Shown here piece by piece: positions 1 through 8,214 of a DNA stretch of 64,000 nucleotides. The stretch is from Actinopolymorpha sp. NPDC004070 (GTDB taxonomy: Bacteria; Actinomycetota; Actinomycetes; Propionibacteriales; Actinopolymorphaceae), in NCBI RefSeq assembly GCF_040610475.1, contig NZ_JBEXMJ010000013.1, positions 151,625-215,624 of the forward strand, written 5' to 3'. A program made the translations under genes and the position numbers. How positions within the stretch are numbered: the first letter of the stretch is position 1; the number at the start of each line of letters is the position of its first letter. A model generated the notes under the pieces. It had not been told where the DNA came from. It did no database searches and worked only from the letters and a program-made list of their open reading frames with translations.

Positions 1-314
1 TCGCCGAGCCGGATGAGCTGGTCGGCGAGCGCGATCGCGTCCAGCCCGGACAGGCACACCTTGTTGACCGTGATCGCGGGGACCGTCATCGGGATGCCGG
101 CCTTCACCGCGGCCTGGCGGGCAGTCAACTGGCCCGCGCCGGCCTGCAGCACGTGCCCCATCACGACGTACTGCACCTGGTCCGGTGACACACCGGAGCG
201 ATCCAGTGCTGCCTTGATCGCGATCCCGCCGAGATCGACGGCGGAGAAGTCCCTGAGCGAGCCGAGCAGGCGCCCCATGGGGGTGCGCGCGCCGCTGACG
301 ATGACGGTTTCCAC
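1..314 (-). CDS. Acetyl-CoA C-acetyltransferase (thiolase), N-terminal fragment
   Basis: This is the first 104 residues of a thiolase; the rest lies beyond the left edge. It opens [20 protein letters not shown], the usual thiolase N-terminus, and contains the nucleophilic cysteine at residue 87 in [15 protein letters not shown]. Enzymes of this family join or cleave acyl-CoAs (two acetyl-CoA to acetoacetyl-CoA). The start is a GTG preceded by AGGGTGGGG. It diverges from methylmalonyl-CoA epimerase across 90 bp. Thiolase and epimerase are neighbours in other actinobacteria, which fits propionyl/acetyl-CoA metabolism. The exact substrate cannot be told from this fragment. Confidence 0.9.
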   Translation of the reverse strand, partial: METVIVSGARTPMGRLLGSLRDFSAVDLGGIAIKAALDRSGVSPDQVQYVVMGHVLQAGAGQLTARQAAVKAGIPMTVPAITVNKVCLSGLDAIALADQLIRLG

Positions 315-404
315 GCCCCCACCCTACGTGGGCGAAGTCGGCTCGTCCCGGATCGTCGGCGGGCCTGGGACCGCCCGGAGCGGCCATGGCGGAGGATGGG
401 GCGC

Positions 405-986
405 ATGCCCGACGAGACCTCCGCTTCGCGGCCGGCTCCCCCGCCGGTCCCTCCCCTGTTCGGCTCGATCGACCACGTTGGTGTCGCCGTCCGTGACCTG
501 GACGCAGCGATCTCGTGGTACGAGCAGACGTTCGGAATGCGGCTCGTACACATCGAGACCAACGAGGAACAAGGTGTACGCGAGGCGATGCTCGAGGTGG
601 GCACGTCCGGCCCGCAGCTCCAGCTGATCGCTCCCCTGCGCGACGACTCGCCGGTGGGCCGTTTCCTCGCCTCTCGTGGCGAGGGCCTGCACCAGGTGGC
701 CTACGCCGTGGACGACGTGGCGGAGGCCGCGGCGACGCTGCGGTCGCGCGGAGTGGAACTTCTGTACGACGAAGCGCGGAGGGGCACCGCGGGGACGCGG
801 GTCAACTTCATCCACCCGAAGGCGGCCGGCGGCTTCCTCGTGGAACTCGTCCAGGCCCCACCGGACGGGACCGCCGGCGCACCGCAACCGGCCGCGGAAC
901 CGCCGCCCGGACGGGACCGGCGGGAGCAGGGCCGGCAGCAGGACCGGCAGCAGGACCAGGAGCCGGACCAGGAGCCGGAGCGGTAG
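405..986 (+). CDS. mce: Methylmalonyl-CoA epimerase
   Basis: A 193-residue glyoxalase/VOC-fold protein. The family interconverts (2R)- and (2S)-methylmalonyl-CoA, feeding propionyl-CoA carbon to adenosylcobalamin-dependent mutase. Likely metal ligands are H24 (SIDHVGVAV), Q71 or Q73, H96 (GLHQVAY) and E147 (FLVELVQ). ATG 405 is chosen over ATG 396 because GGAGG at 391-395 abuts 396 but sits nine bases before 405. The last 35 residues are a low-complexity Q/D/E/R tail (GRQQDRQQDQEPDQEPER) not needed for the fold. The PduO-type adenosyltransferase at 20984 would supply cofactor for the same pathway. Confidence 0.9.
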   Translation: MPDETSASRPAPPPVPPLFGSIDHVGVAVRDLDAAISWYEQTFGMRLVHIETNEEQGVREAMLEVGTSGPQLQLIAPLRDDSPVGRFLASRGEGLHQVAYAVDDVAEAAATLRSRGVELLYDEARRGTAGTRVNFIHPKAAGGFLVELVQAPPDGTAGAPQPAAEPPPGRDRREQGRQQDRQQDQEPDQEPER

Positions 987-1219
987 ACGACCCGGCGACC
1001 GGGCAGGAGTCCGTACCGGAGGGACCGGACTCCGTTACCGCGGCCGGACCGAATCCTTAACAGTTCCGCAGAAATCTGAGAATCCTGGCTACAGGCATCC
1101 ACGGGGACACGGTCGCGTGCCAAGGTTGTGGAGGTGCCCTGCGCACGGCTGGACCGGGGTGCGGGCGAGGGTTCACCGGACGGGGCTGGAGCGGGCTGGA
1201 CCGGGGCCTGACTCGAGTT

Positions 1220-1285
1220 GGACTTGAGCTGGACTTGAGTTGGACTTGAGTTGGACTTGAGCTGGACTTGAGTTGGACTTGAGCT
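1220..1285. repeat. 11-bp tandem repeat, six units
   Basis: Six back-to-back copies of GGACTTGAGYT occur at 1220, 1231, 1242, 1253, 1264 and 1275. The tenth base alternates C/T. Degenerate copies flank it on both sides (1211-1219 and 1286-1297). Because 11 is not a multiple of three, the array is not a coding repeat. Confidence 0.9.
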
Positions 1286-1361
1286 GGACTGGGGCTTGGA
1301 CGGGCCGAACGGAGGTCGTGGCGTGGATCGTGTCGTGCGTTTCGGCGGCCTGTCCCCGGTG

Positions 1362-1389
1362 GGTGACACCCTGGGTCACCAGCTAGGGT
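1362..1389 (+). promoter_or_regulatory. Candidate promoter with overlapping dyad, upstream of the coiled-coil gene
   Basis: GGTGAC-ACCCTGG-GTCACC (1362-1380) is a 6-bp-arm inverted repeat. GTGACA within it could act as a -35 and TAGGGT (1384-1389) as a -10, although the 15-bp spacer is short. It would give a leader of about 97 nt before the ATG at 1493. A protein bound to the dyad would occlude the promoter. Confidence 0.35.
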
Positions 1390-1492
1390 TCGTCGCCGCA
1401 CCGACCGGCACCAGTCGGTGGTCCCGTCATGGCGGGGGTCTGCCGGGCCGGGCACCATAGGGGGAGTTCCACCGACGCTGTGAGGAGCGCAG

Positions 1493-2980
1493 ATGTCTGA
1501 GCCGGACGAAGGCCTTTCCCTACTGGAGAATGGTCGCAAGGTCGGCACGTTCACCACCGTCCTCCTCGGTTACGACCGGCAGGAAGTCGACGAGGTGGTC
1601 GGACAGCTCGACTCCGCCCTCGACGAACGCGACCGGACCGTCGGTGAGCTCCAACGAGATCTCGCGCTGACCAGACGTGCCCTCGAGGACGCCGGTGAGC
1701 CCACCTGGGCCAAGCTCGGAAGGCGGGCACAGGAGATCCTGCGCCTGTCCGAGGAGCAGGCCCTCGACGTGGAGAACCGCGCCGACGACGCCGCTGCCGA
1801 CATCCGGGCCGAGGCGCAGGCGGAGGCGCGGCGGCTCACCGACGACGCCGAGCGGGCGGCCATGGAGCTGCGCCGGCGGGTGGCGGACGAGACGGAGAAG
1901 ATCCGCAACGCCTCCGAGGAGGAGGCCGAGCGCATCATCAAGGCCGCCCAGAAGCGGCGCGAGGAGATCCTCCGGCACGCCTCCGACAACGCCAACCGGC
2001 AGTTGCGTGACCTCGAGCACCAGCTCAAGACGCGCCGGCAGGGCGCCGAGCACGAGGTGGCGGCCATGCTCGCCACCGCCGAGCGCGAGGTCACCGAGCT
2101 GCGCGGCCGCGCCGACCAGGAGGTGACCGAGCTCCGGTCGACCGCCGACCGGGAAGTGAAGGAGCTGCGCACCACCGCTCGTCGGGAGGTCGCCGCCCTG
2201 CGGGCCACCGCCGAGCGCGAGGTGAACGAGCTGCGGACCACCGCCGAGCGGGAGGTCGCCCAGCTGCGCACCACCGCCGAGCGGGAGGTCGCCGAGCTGC
2301 GCACCACCGCCGAGCAGGAAGTGGCGGAGCTGCGGGCCACCGCCGAGCGGGACGTGACCGAGCTGCGCACCACCGCCGAGCAGGAGGTCGCGGAGTTCCG
2401 CGCGACCGCCGACCGGGAGGTGGCCGAGAAGCGCGCGACTGCCGAACGCGAGGTCGCCGAACGCCGCAACGCCGTCGCCGGAGTCCTGGAGCAGGCCCAG
2501 CGCGAGGCGGCTGCGGTGCACACCGCCGCGACCGCGGAGGCCCACCGCAACACCAGCCACGCCGAGCAGTTGCTGCGCGACGCCGAGAAGCGCGCGCAGG
2601 ACAGCGACCAGCGCACCGAGGAACGCCTGCGCGCCGCCAACGACCGGGTGGCCCAGGTTCTCGCCCGTTCCCGCCGGGAGGCCGAGCAGATCCGTCGGGA
2701 GGCACGCGCGGAAGCCGAACGCATCGAGCGGGACGCGCGGTCGCGGGCACACGAGGAGACCACGGCGGCCCAACGCCAGATCGCCAACCTCCACCGTCAG
2801 CGGGACGAGCTGATCGAGAGCCTCACCCGGCTAAGGGACAACGTCCACGTGATCTCCGGCGCCAACGTCCCCGACCAGCAGCGGGCCGCGCAGGTCGGTG
2901 CCACCAGCGGCACGGCCGCGCAGGCGGGGTCACAGGACAGCAACCGGCCCGGCAACGGCGGCTCGTCCACCGAGTCCTGA
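1493..2980 (+). CDS. DivIVA-like / Scy-FilP-type coiled-coil cytoskeletal protein
   Basis: A 495-residue, almost wholly coiled-coil protein. The N-terminus (LLGYDRQEVDEVVGQL, residues 25-40) looks like the DivIVA membrane-binding segment. Residues 195-326 are twelve tandem 11-residue repeats of consensus TAEREVAELRT, a hendecad pattern. Ala/Glu-rich heptad segments follow, then a disordered tail. By position next to mce it corresponds to scy/filP of Streptomyces, which organise polar growth and the cytoskeleton; that role is inferred by synteny. GAGGAG precedes the ATG at normal spacing. Length is intermediate between FilP and the much longer Scy, so one-to-one orthology is unproven. Confidence 0.75.
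   Translation: MSEPDEGLSLLENGRKVGTFTTVLLGYDRQEVDEVVGQLDSALDERDRTVGELQRDLALTRRALEDAGEPTWAKLGRRAQEILRLSEEQALDVENRADDAAADIRAEAQAEARRLTDDAERAAMELRRRVADETEKIRNASEEEAERIIKAAQKRREEILRHASDNANRQLRDLEHQLKTRRQGAEHEVAAMLATAEREVTELRGRADQEVTELRSTADREVKELRTTARREVAALRATAEREVNELRTTAEREVAQLRTTAEREVAELRTTAEQEVAELRATAERDVTELRTTAEQEVAEFRATADREVAEKRATAEREVAERRNAVAGVLEQAQREAAAVHTAATAEAHRNTSHAEQLLRDAEKRAQDSDQRTEERLRAANDRVAQVLARSRREAEQIRREARAEAERIERDARSRAHEETTAAQRQIANLHRQRDELIESLTRLRDNVHVISGANVPDQQRAAQVGATSGTAAQAGSQDSNRPGNGGSSTES
2075..2470 (+). repeat. 33-bp coding repeats encoding 12 hendecads
   Basis: Twelve contiguous 33-bp units encode TAEREV(A/T/N)(E/Q)LR(T/A/S)-like 11-mers. Units in the middle are nearly identical at the DNA level (for example 2239-2337), which implies recent duplication or gene conversion and makes the array prone to length change. 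Confidence 0.9.
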
Positions 2981-2991
2981 CGCTGCCGGGG

Positions 2992-3014
2992 GGCCGCGCC
3001 GACCGGGCGCGGCC
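2992..3014 (+). terminator. Hairpin after the coiled-coil gene
   Basis: GGCCGCGCC-GACCG-GGCGCGGCC forms a 9-bp all-GC stem starting 11 nt after the stop at 2980. No T-run follows. Confidence 0.5.
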
Positions 3015-3099
3015 GGACAGGTGCAAACCCGGGTCGGTCGTGAGAACCTGCACTGGCGTACGCCGGGCAGGACAAGCCCCCGGCATGGTCGGAGGCGAC

Positions 3100-4476
3100 A
3101 TGGGTGAGCAGAACGCGCCGGGCGGGTCACGGCCCGGAGCCGGCGACGCCGGCCAGGCGCCGGGATCGTCCGGGTCCTCGGGGCACGACCGCCCGAACGG
3201 CGGCTCCGCACCGAACGGCGGGGCGGCCGCTGGCTCCGAGGCGAGCCCCGGTGGTCCCACGGCGTCCGCGTCGACCGCCACGCTGCCCGCCGGCCCGGGT
3301 CCCGAAGCCGGCGCCGGCAAGCGGCCGGACATCGAGACCAGGCCCGGTTCACGTGATGGCGACCGGCACCATGGCGTGCCCGGGCCCGACGAATCGGCGG
3401 TGGACGAGGACGGCGACGGCCCGAGGTTCGGGCGGCCCGGACCGCGGATCAGCCGGCGTTCGCCGTTCTATCTCGGCTTCTTCGGCGCCCTCGGCGCACT
3501 GCTGGCCTGGCAGCTGTTCAACCTGCTGGCCTCGGCCAGCAGCGTCCTCGTGCTTCTCGTGGTGTCGCTGTATCTCGCCGTCGGGCTCAACCCCGCGGTC
3601 GAGTGGTTCGTCCGCCGGCGGATCAGCCGTGGCGTCGCGGTCGCCCTGGTGTTCCTCTGCCTGGTGGTGGTCTTCGCCCTGATCGGCCTGGCGATCATCC
3701 CGGTGGTGACCAAGCAGGTCACGTTGTTGATCAACCAGGTGCCCGACTGGTTCACCACGCTGCGCAACAACCCCAACCTCCAGTCGCTGGACGACCAGTA
3801 CGAGGTCACCAAGAAGGTCCAGGACTACATCACCAGCGGCGGGCTGGCCGAGCGGCTGTTCGGCGGCGTGGTGGGTGCCAGCCGGATCGTGGCCAGCACG
3901 TTGTTCGGCGCGTTCACGATCCTGGTGCTGACGTTGTACTTCCTCGGCTCGCTGCCGACCACGAAGACCGCGCTCTACAAGCTGGTCCCCCGCTCCCGCC
4001 GGGACCGCGTGACCATGCTGGGCGACGAGATCCTCGCCCGGGTCGGCAGCTACGTCGGCGGGCAGTTGGCGGTGGCGGCGATCGCGGCGTCCGCGTCGTT
4101 CGTGTTCTTCCTGATCGTCGGGCTGAGCGAGTACGCCCTCGCGCTGGCGATCGTGGTGGCGATCCTCGGCCTGATCCCACTGATCGGTGGCGCCGTCTCG
4201 GCGGTGGTCGCCACCTCGATCGGGCTGCTCACCGACGTGAAGATCGGGATCGCCTGCATCATCTACTACGTCATCTACCAGCAGATCGAGAACTACCTGA
4301 TCTACCCCCGGATCATGCAGCGTTCGGTGAAGGTGCCCGGCACGGTCATCGTCGTCGCGGCCCTGGCCGGCGGTTCGCTGCTGGGCATCGTCGGCGCCCT
4401 GCTCGCGGTGCCGACCGCGGCGGCGATCCTGCTACTCATCCGCGAGGTGCTGCATCCCCGGCTCGAGGAGGCGTAG
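3100..4476 (+). CDS. AI-2E family transporter (UPF0118)
   Basis: A 458-residue integral membrane protein of the AI-2E transporter family, named after E. coli TqsA. Members vary in substrate (signals, Na+/H+ exchange), so the cargo is unknown. The first 125 residues are Gly/Pro/Ser/Asp-rich and disordered. Then come about eight membrane segments, including LLAWQLFNLLASASSVLVLL, and the loop YQQIENYLIYPRIMQRSVKV that is typical of the family. ATG 3100 is preferred, with GGAGG at 3091-3095 four bases upstream; GTG 3040 and ATG 3085 in the same frame have no such site. It is convergent with thuA across a hairpin-rich gap. Confidence 0.85.
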   Translation: MGEQNAPGGSRPGAGDAGQAPGSSGSSGHDRPNGGSAPNGGAAAGSEASPGGPTASASTATLPAGPGPEAGAGKRPDIETRPGSRDGDRHHGVPGPDESAVDEDGDGPRFGRPGPRISRRSPFYLGFFGALGALLAWQLFNLLASASSVLVLLVVSLYLAVGLNPAVEWFVRRRISRGVAVALVFLCLVVVFALIGLAIIPVVTKQVTLLINQVPDWFTTLRNNPNLQSLDDQYEVTKKVQDYITSGGLAERLFGGVVGASRIVASTLFGAFTILVLTLYFLGSLPTTKTALYKLVPRSRRDRVTMLGDEILARVGSYVGGQLAVAAIAASASFVFFLIVGLSEYALALAIVVAILGLIPLIGGAVSAVVATSIGLLTDVKIGIACIIYYVIYQQIENYLIYPRIMQRSVKVPGTVIVVAALAGGSLLGIVGALLAVPTAAAILLLIREVLHPRLEEA

Positions 4477-4535
4477 CCGCGGTCAGTCGCGGTGCCGTAC
4501 TGACAGAGGCCCCGTCGCGGCGCGCGTGCAACGAA

Positions 4536-4577
4536 AAGCTCCCCGGCAGCTCAGCGCTTGAAGCTGCCGGGGAGCTT
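4536..4577 (-). terminator. 16-bp hairpin, terminator for the minus-strand ThuA operon
   Basis: AAGCTCCCCGGCAGCT (4536-4551) pairs perfectly with 4562-4577 around a 10-nt loop. Read on the minus strand the stem is followed by TTCGTTG. It therefore best serves the ThuA/Gfo transcript coming from the right. Confidence 0.7.
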
Positions 4578-4650
4578 CGTCGTCTCAGGCCCCACGTAAG
4601 GAAGTTCCCGACGGCGAGAACCTTCCTGCGCCGGGCACTTCCGCCGACGA

Positions 4651-4693
4651 GAAAGGTCCTGGCGCCGGAAAGCTTCCGGCGCCAGGACCTTTC
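4651..4693. terminator. 20-bp perfect hairpin in a convergent gap
   Basis: The arms 4651-4670 and 4674-4693 are perfectly complementary over 20 bp with a 3-nt loop (AGC). The left arm begins GAAAGGTCCTGGCGCC. Degenerate copies of the same GAGAA/TTCC plus GCGCCGG modules sit at 4603-4640. This looks like a bidirectional terminator or a repeated palindromic element. Confidence 0.65.
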
Positions 4694-4751
4694 CTACCTG
4701 GGCAACGTCTCTACGCAGAGAGCATCCCGGCGCAGGGCGTCGCCGCCGCGG

Positions 4752-5537
4752 TCAGGACTGCGCGAGGCGGGGGTCCGCCGTCGGCAGGCTCTCGCCGGAG
4801 TCGTACCACCCGGTCGGCCGGCGGGACACGAACGGCGTGATCCGCTCGGTGCCCGTCGGGGCCGCCCAGGTGACCGCGTTGGACAGCACCCGCTGGATGT
4901 CGGGGTGGTGGTAGACGGGGTACTCCTGGTCGCCGGGGCTGAAGTAGAAGACCCGGCCACGGCCGCGGCGGTACGCACATCCGCTGCGGAACACCTCACC
5001 ACCGGTGAACGAGCTGATGAACACCAGCTCGTCCGGCTGCGGGATGTCGAAGTACTCGCCGTACATCTCCTGCGCCGGGATCAGGATGGGGTTCGGCACG
5101 CCCGCCGCGATCGGGTGGTCGGGCGCGACCGTCCAGACCATCTCCCGGTCGTTCTCGCTGCGCCAGTCCAGCGAGCAGGTGGTGCCCATCAGCTTGCGGA
5201 AGATCTTGGAGAAGTGGCCCGAGTGCAGGACCAGAATTCCCATGCCGCCGAGCACCGCCTCGTGCACCCGGTCGACGACCTCGTCGGAGACCTCGCCGTG
5301 AGCGGCGTGGCCCCACCAGGTCAGCACGTCGGTCTCGGCGAGGACCTCCTTGCTCAGCCCGTGCTCGGGCTCCTGCAGGGTGGCGGTGCGGACGACGACG
5401 TTCTCACCGAGGTGCTTGGCGATCCCGTTGGCGATCGCGCCGTGCATGCCGTCGGGGTAGATCTCCTTGACCGAGGCATCCCGCTGCTCGTGGACGTTCT
5501 CGCCCCAGACTGTCACCCGGATCGGGGACACGCTCAT
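4752..5537 (-). CDS. ThuA-domain protein
   Basis: A 261-residue protein that is essentially one ThuA (trehalose utilisation) domain, a class-I glutamine-amidotransferase-like fold. Visible landmarks are [13 protein letters not shown] at the start, [41 protein letters not shown] and the late [23 protein letters not shown]. Biochemistry is poorly defined; members cluster with sugar dehydrogenases and act in disaccharide or inositol catabolism. It lies 93 bp downstream of, and is co-oriented with, a Gfo/Idh/MocA oxidoreductase, so joint processing of a sugar derivative is likely. Its own ATG follows CAGGGAGTTACCACATG. Confidence 0.85.
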   Translation of the reverse strand: MSVSPIRVTVWGENVHEQRDASVKEIYPDGMHGAIANGIAKHLGENVVVRTATLQEPEHGLSKEVLAETDVLTWWGHAAHGEVSDEVVDRVHEAVLGGMGILVLHSGHFSKIFRKLMGTTCSLDWRSENDREMVWTVAPDHPIAAGVPNPILIPAQEMYGEYFDIPQPDELVFISSFTGGEVFRSGCAYRRGRGRVFYFSPGDQEYPVYHHPDIQRVLSNAVTWAAPTGTERITPFVSRRPTGWYDSGESLPTADPRLAQS

Positions 5538-5630
5538 GTGGTAACTCCCTGGTTGCTCGGTTCGGAAAGCTCTGTACGGGCCGGGCGGCCCTGGTGGTGA
5601 GGGTGCGGGCGAACGGGAAGGACCCGCCGC

Positions 5631-6761
5631 TCAGGCCTCCACCACGGGGACCTCGCGGCCCTCCAGCGACGACAGGTAGCAGGCGTCGATGATGCGGGCC
5701 CGGGCCAGACCGTCACGGCCGGTGTGCGCCGACCAGTCTCCACCCCGGATGACTCCCACGAAGTCGCGGACCACCGCGCGGTGTCCCTCGCCGCGGACGA
5801 CCCGCGGACGCACCTCGGCGGGCGCTCCGGCCACGTCGGTGTAGATACGGAGCGTGTCCTCCGACGCGTAGTTCTCCACGCCGATCTCGGCGCCGCCGTC
5901 GGTGCCGTACAGCGAGACGCCGAAGTCGTCGCCGGGCTTGCGGAACGTCGCCCAGCTGGTCTCCAGCTGCAGGACGCCGCCGCCCTCCAGCCGCAGGAAC
6001 GCGGTGGCGAGGTCCTCCACCTCATACGCCGAACCCACCGTCTGCTTGGCGGCGTACTGCGAACCGCCCAGCCCGCGCGGGCCCAGCTCGGAGAACGTCG
6101 ACGCGCTCGCGGACAGGACCCGCGGCTCACCGAGGAGGTACAGCGCCATGTCGAGCATGTGCACGCCGAGGTCGATGAGCGGTCCGCCACCGGCCATCTC
6201 GCGGTTGGTGAACCAGCTGCCCATGCCGGGGATGCCGTTGCGCCGCATCCAGTGAGCCTTGGCGTAGTAGACGCGGCCGAGCTGGCCGGCGTCGAGCTGC
6301 TGCTTGAGGATCGCGACGTCGCCGCGCTCGCGGTGGTTGAAGCAGATCTTGAGGACGCGGTTGGCCTTGGTGGCCGCGTCGACGATGGTCTGCGCCTCCT
6401 CACCGGACCGGGCCAGCGGCTTCTCGCACAGGACGTGCTTGCCGGCCTCGAGGGCGGCGACCGAGATCGGCGCGTGCAGGTGCGTGGGAGTGGCCACGCT
6501 CACCGCGTCGATGTCGTCACGCGCGATCAGGTCCTGCCAGCGCTCGTACAGATGGGGAATCGAGTGTTCCTTGCCGAGCTCGGCAAGGCGGTCGGCCTCG
6601 AGACCGGCGAGGGAGACGACCTCGACATCCGGCAGGGCGAGGTAGCCCTTGAGGGCTGCCTGCCCGGCGAAGCCGAGGCCGACGACGCCGACGCGGAGGG
6701 GACGGGAAGGATCGGGCTGCCCGGCGGCCGGAGGCTGCGCCGGATTCGAATTGGTGCTCAT
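5631..6761 (-). CDS. Gfo/Idh/MocA family oxidoreductase
   Basis: A 376-residue NAD(P)-dependent oxidoreductase. The Rossmann fingerprint VGVVGLGFAGQ is near residue 25 and the family EKP lysine motif appears as HVLCEKPLARSGEEA near 120. The C-terminal half is the usual alpha/beta sheet domain that binds the sugar. Substrate cannot be assigned; the adjacent ThuA suggests a sugar or inositol derivative. The start is ATG 6761; a longer frame upstream has no Gfo homology. TAAACT lies eight bases before the ATG and no Shine-Dalgarno is visible, so the transcript may be leaderless. Confidence 0.88.
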   Translation of the reverse strand: MSTNSNPAQPPAAGQPDPSRPLRVGVVGLGFAGQAALKGYLALPDVEVVSLAGLEADRLAELGKEHSIPHLYERWQDLIARDDIDAVSVATPTHLHAPISVAALEAGKHVLCEKPLARSGEEAQTIVDAATKANRVLKICFNHRERGDVAILKQQLDAGQLGRVYYAKAHWMRRNGIPGMGSWFTNREMAGGGPLIDLGVHMLDMALYLLGEPRVLSASASTFSELGPRGLGGSQYAAKQTVGSAYEVEDLATAFLRLEGGGVLQLETSWATFRKPGDDFGVSLYGTDGGAEIGVENYASEDTLRIYTDVAGAPAEVRPRVVRGEGHRAVVRDFVGVIRGGDWSAHTGRDGLARARIIDACYLSSLEGREVPVVEA

Positions 6762-6769
6762 CGGGGCCC

Positions 6770-6775
6770 AGTTTA
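6770..6775 (-). promoter_or_regulatory. Leaderless -10 for the Gfo/Idh gene
   Basis: TAAACT with an 8-nt gap to the ATG at 6761; the predicted transcription start coincides with the start codon. Confidence 0.45.
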
Positions 6776-6791
6776 TGGAGTGGACCTGTAT

Positions 6792-6815
6792 CCCCCGAAG
6801 ACACGTAGTCGGGGG
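6792..6815 (-). terminator. Weak hairpin between the hydrolase and Gfo genes
   Basis: CCCCCGA pairs with TCGGGGG around a 10-nt loop. It lies 142 nt after the hydrolase stop and upstream of the Gfo promoter, so it may end the hydrolase transcript. Confidence 0.3.
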
Positions 6816-6957
6816 CAGATTGGCCAAACCCGGCCAGCCTGCAGGCAGGGTCGAGGGTTGTGCTCCATGATCGGGTCCGACTGTGTCAGGACGGCGACGC
6901 GGCGGAGCCGTCGGCTCCGATCCGCCGCGTGTCCCCGATCCGCCAGGCGCTCGGCGC

Positions 6958-7824
6958 TCAGCCCTCCGACGGGGAGTTGCCGGGTACGGGAACGTCGGCG
7001 AACGCGGCCACGGTCCGGTCCGCGTAGGCACTGGCGTCGGCGTACTCCATCGGGCCCGCCCAGGTCGTCGGCAACGGTCCCACCTCGGGTGCCACCCGGG
7101 CGACGATCTCGTCCAGGATCCTCTCGGCGTCCCCGACCCACAGGTGCTTGCCGCCGTCGATGCCGACGACCTCCGCCTGCGGGATCGCCGCGAAACGCTC
7201 GCGGGCCTCCGCCGGGCGCAGGTAGTCGTCGAACTCCGGAACGAGAGCGGTCAGCGGCTTGCCGGACTCCGCCCACACCGCCAGGTGCTCGGGCCGGGAG
7301 AACCGCAGCGACGGCGAGAGCAGGATCGCGCCCTCCACCACGGGGTCGCAGCCGTGCATCAGCACCAGGTCCGAGCCGAACGACCAGCCCACCAGCCAGA
7401 TCCGGGGCAGCTCGGCGAACTCGGCGTACTCCAGCGCGGCCGCCACGTCGAACCGCTCCGCGTCCCCGCCGTCGAACTCCCCCTCGCTCACGCCCTGGAC
7501 GCTGCGGGTGCCGCGGGTGTTGAACCGGACGACCGCGAGCCCGGCCAGCGCGGGCAGCCGGTAGGCGGCCTTGCGGTAGATGTGACTGTCCATCATCCCG
7601 CCGTGGGTGGGCAGCGGGTGGACGCAGACCAGGGTCGCGACCGGCGCCCGGTCCAGCGGCTGGGAGACCTCACCGACCAGGGTCAGCCCGTCGGCGGTTT
7701 CCAGAGCAAGGGGGGTACGCCTGGCCGGGAGGACGCTGTTGGCCCGGATGGGCCGGGCGGCGCCCTCCGGCTGGTCGGCGCCCTGGTCGGCGGACTCGGC
7801 AGGGGTGTCGGCGGAACTGGTCAC
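6958..7824 (-). CDS. Alpha/beta hydrolase
   Basis: A 288-residue hydrolase of the alpha/beta fold with a 45-residue disordered N-terminus. The oxyanion-loop region reads VCVHPLPTHGGMMDS, the strand before it VVRFNTRGTRSVQG, and the nucleophile elbow is VGWSFGSD (serine near residue 170). The histidine is probably in GIDGGKHLWVGD. This resembles the dienelactone-hydrolase-like or KANL3/Tex30-like group; no specific ester can be named. The start is GTG, with GACAAT six bases upstream and no Shine-Dalgarno. Confidence 0.8.
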   Translation of the reverse strand: MTSSADTPAESADQGADQPEGAARPIRANSVLPARRTPLALETADGLTLVGEVSQPLDRAPVATLVCVHPLPTHGGMMDSHIYRKAAYRLPALAGLAVVRFNTRGTRSVQGVSEGEFDGGDAERFDVAAALEYAEFAELPRIWLVGWSFGSDLVLMHGCDPVVEGAILLSPSLRFSRPEHLAVWAESGKPLTALVPEFDDYLRPAEARERFAAIPQAEVVGIDGGKHLWVGDAERILDEIVARVAPEVGPLPTTWAGPMEYADASAYADRTVAAFADVPVPGNSPSEG

Positions 7825-7830
7825 CCACCG

Positions 7831-7836
7831 ATTGTC
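7831..7836 (-). promoter_or_regulatory. Leaderless -10 for the hydrolase gene
   Basis: GACAAT, 6 nt before GTG 7824. The same hexamer and spacing recur before the next minus-strand gene at 8166. Confidence 0.4.
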
Positions 7837-7869
7837 GCCTCCGGTCCCCCACCACCCATCCCCCGGGGC

Positions 7870-8166
7870 TCAGCGGCGCCGCCGCCGGTCACGGGCCCGC
7901 CAGCAGCCGTTGTGCCAGTGCCGGCGTTCGTCCAGACCGGTTCCGACGAACGACGAGGGATCCACCGGCCACGCCACCACGTGCGGGGTCGCGGGCGGGA
8001 TCAACTGGTCGCAACCGGGACAGCGGTACGGCTTGGTGCTGGTCGATCCGGTGAGCTTGCGGACCACCCAGTCGCCGTCGGGCCACTCCTCCACCTGCTG
8101 GTGGCCGCCGAACAGCGGTCGCTGCGGAGGCTCGGGGCGGCGGGGGCGCGGGCGGCGTCGGGGCAC
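7870..8166 (-). CDS. Small actinobacterial zinc-ribbon-like protein, unknown function
   Basis: A 98-residue protein, basic at both ends ([13 protein letters not shown] at the start, RARDRRRRR at the end). The central core is WVVRKLTGSTSTKPYRCPGC followed by DQLIPPATPHVVAWP and RRHWHNGCW. CPGC plus H/C residues look like a half zinc ribbon or HNH-like metal site. Similar proteins, often mislabelled ATP/GTP-binding protein, occur in actinobacteria near nucS. It may bind nucleic acid, judging by charge; this is inference. GTG start, probably leaderless. Confidence 0.65.
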   Translation of the reverse strand: MPRRRPRPRRPEPPQRPLFGGHQQVEEWPDGDWVVRKLTGSTSTKPYRCPGCDQLIPPATPHVVAWPVDPSSFVGTGLDERRHWHNGCWRARDRRRRR

Positions 8167-8172
8167 GGGCCA

Positions 8173-8178
8173 ATTGTC
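8173..8178 (-). promoter_or_regulatory. Leaderless -10 for the zinc-ribbon gene
   Basis: GACAAT, 6 nt before GTG 8166. Confidence 0.4.
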
Positions 8179-8214
8179 CCCTGCTCACCTGTGCCGCCGG
8201 CGCCGCCGGTCGCC

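Larger units (their letters stand above)
987..1492. other. 506-bp intergenic region with minisatellite and promoter
   Basis: No credible gene is seen. The region holds an 11-bp tandem repeat (1220-1285) and, nearer the next gene, a GGTGAC-N7-GTCACC dyad followed by TAGGGT (1362-1389). The ORFs that cross it are low-complexity products of the repeat, whose 11-bp period returns to frame every 33 bp. Confidence 0.6.

Noticed and set aside
1220..1285. CRISPR array
   Set aside because: Units are contiguous 11-mers without spacers, and no cas genes are in the window.
2075..2470. CRISPR-like 33-bp repeats
   Set aside because: The repeats are in frame, spacer-free and encode regular hendecads of one protein.
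1520..2794. Long minus-strand ORFs over the coiled-coil gene (Gly/Leu- and Ser/Arg-rich)
   Set aside because: They are reverse-frame shadows of the hendecad repeats; low-complexity products with no start context.
3603..5600. 665-codon plus-strand ORF spanning AI-2E gene, spacer and thuA
   Set aside because: It overlaps two real genes in other frames and crosses the hairpins; composition is typical of out-of-frame high-GC DNA.
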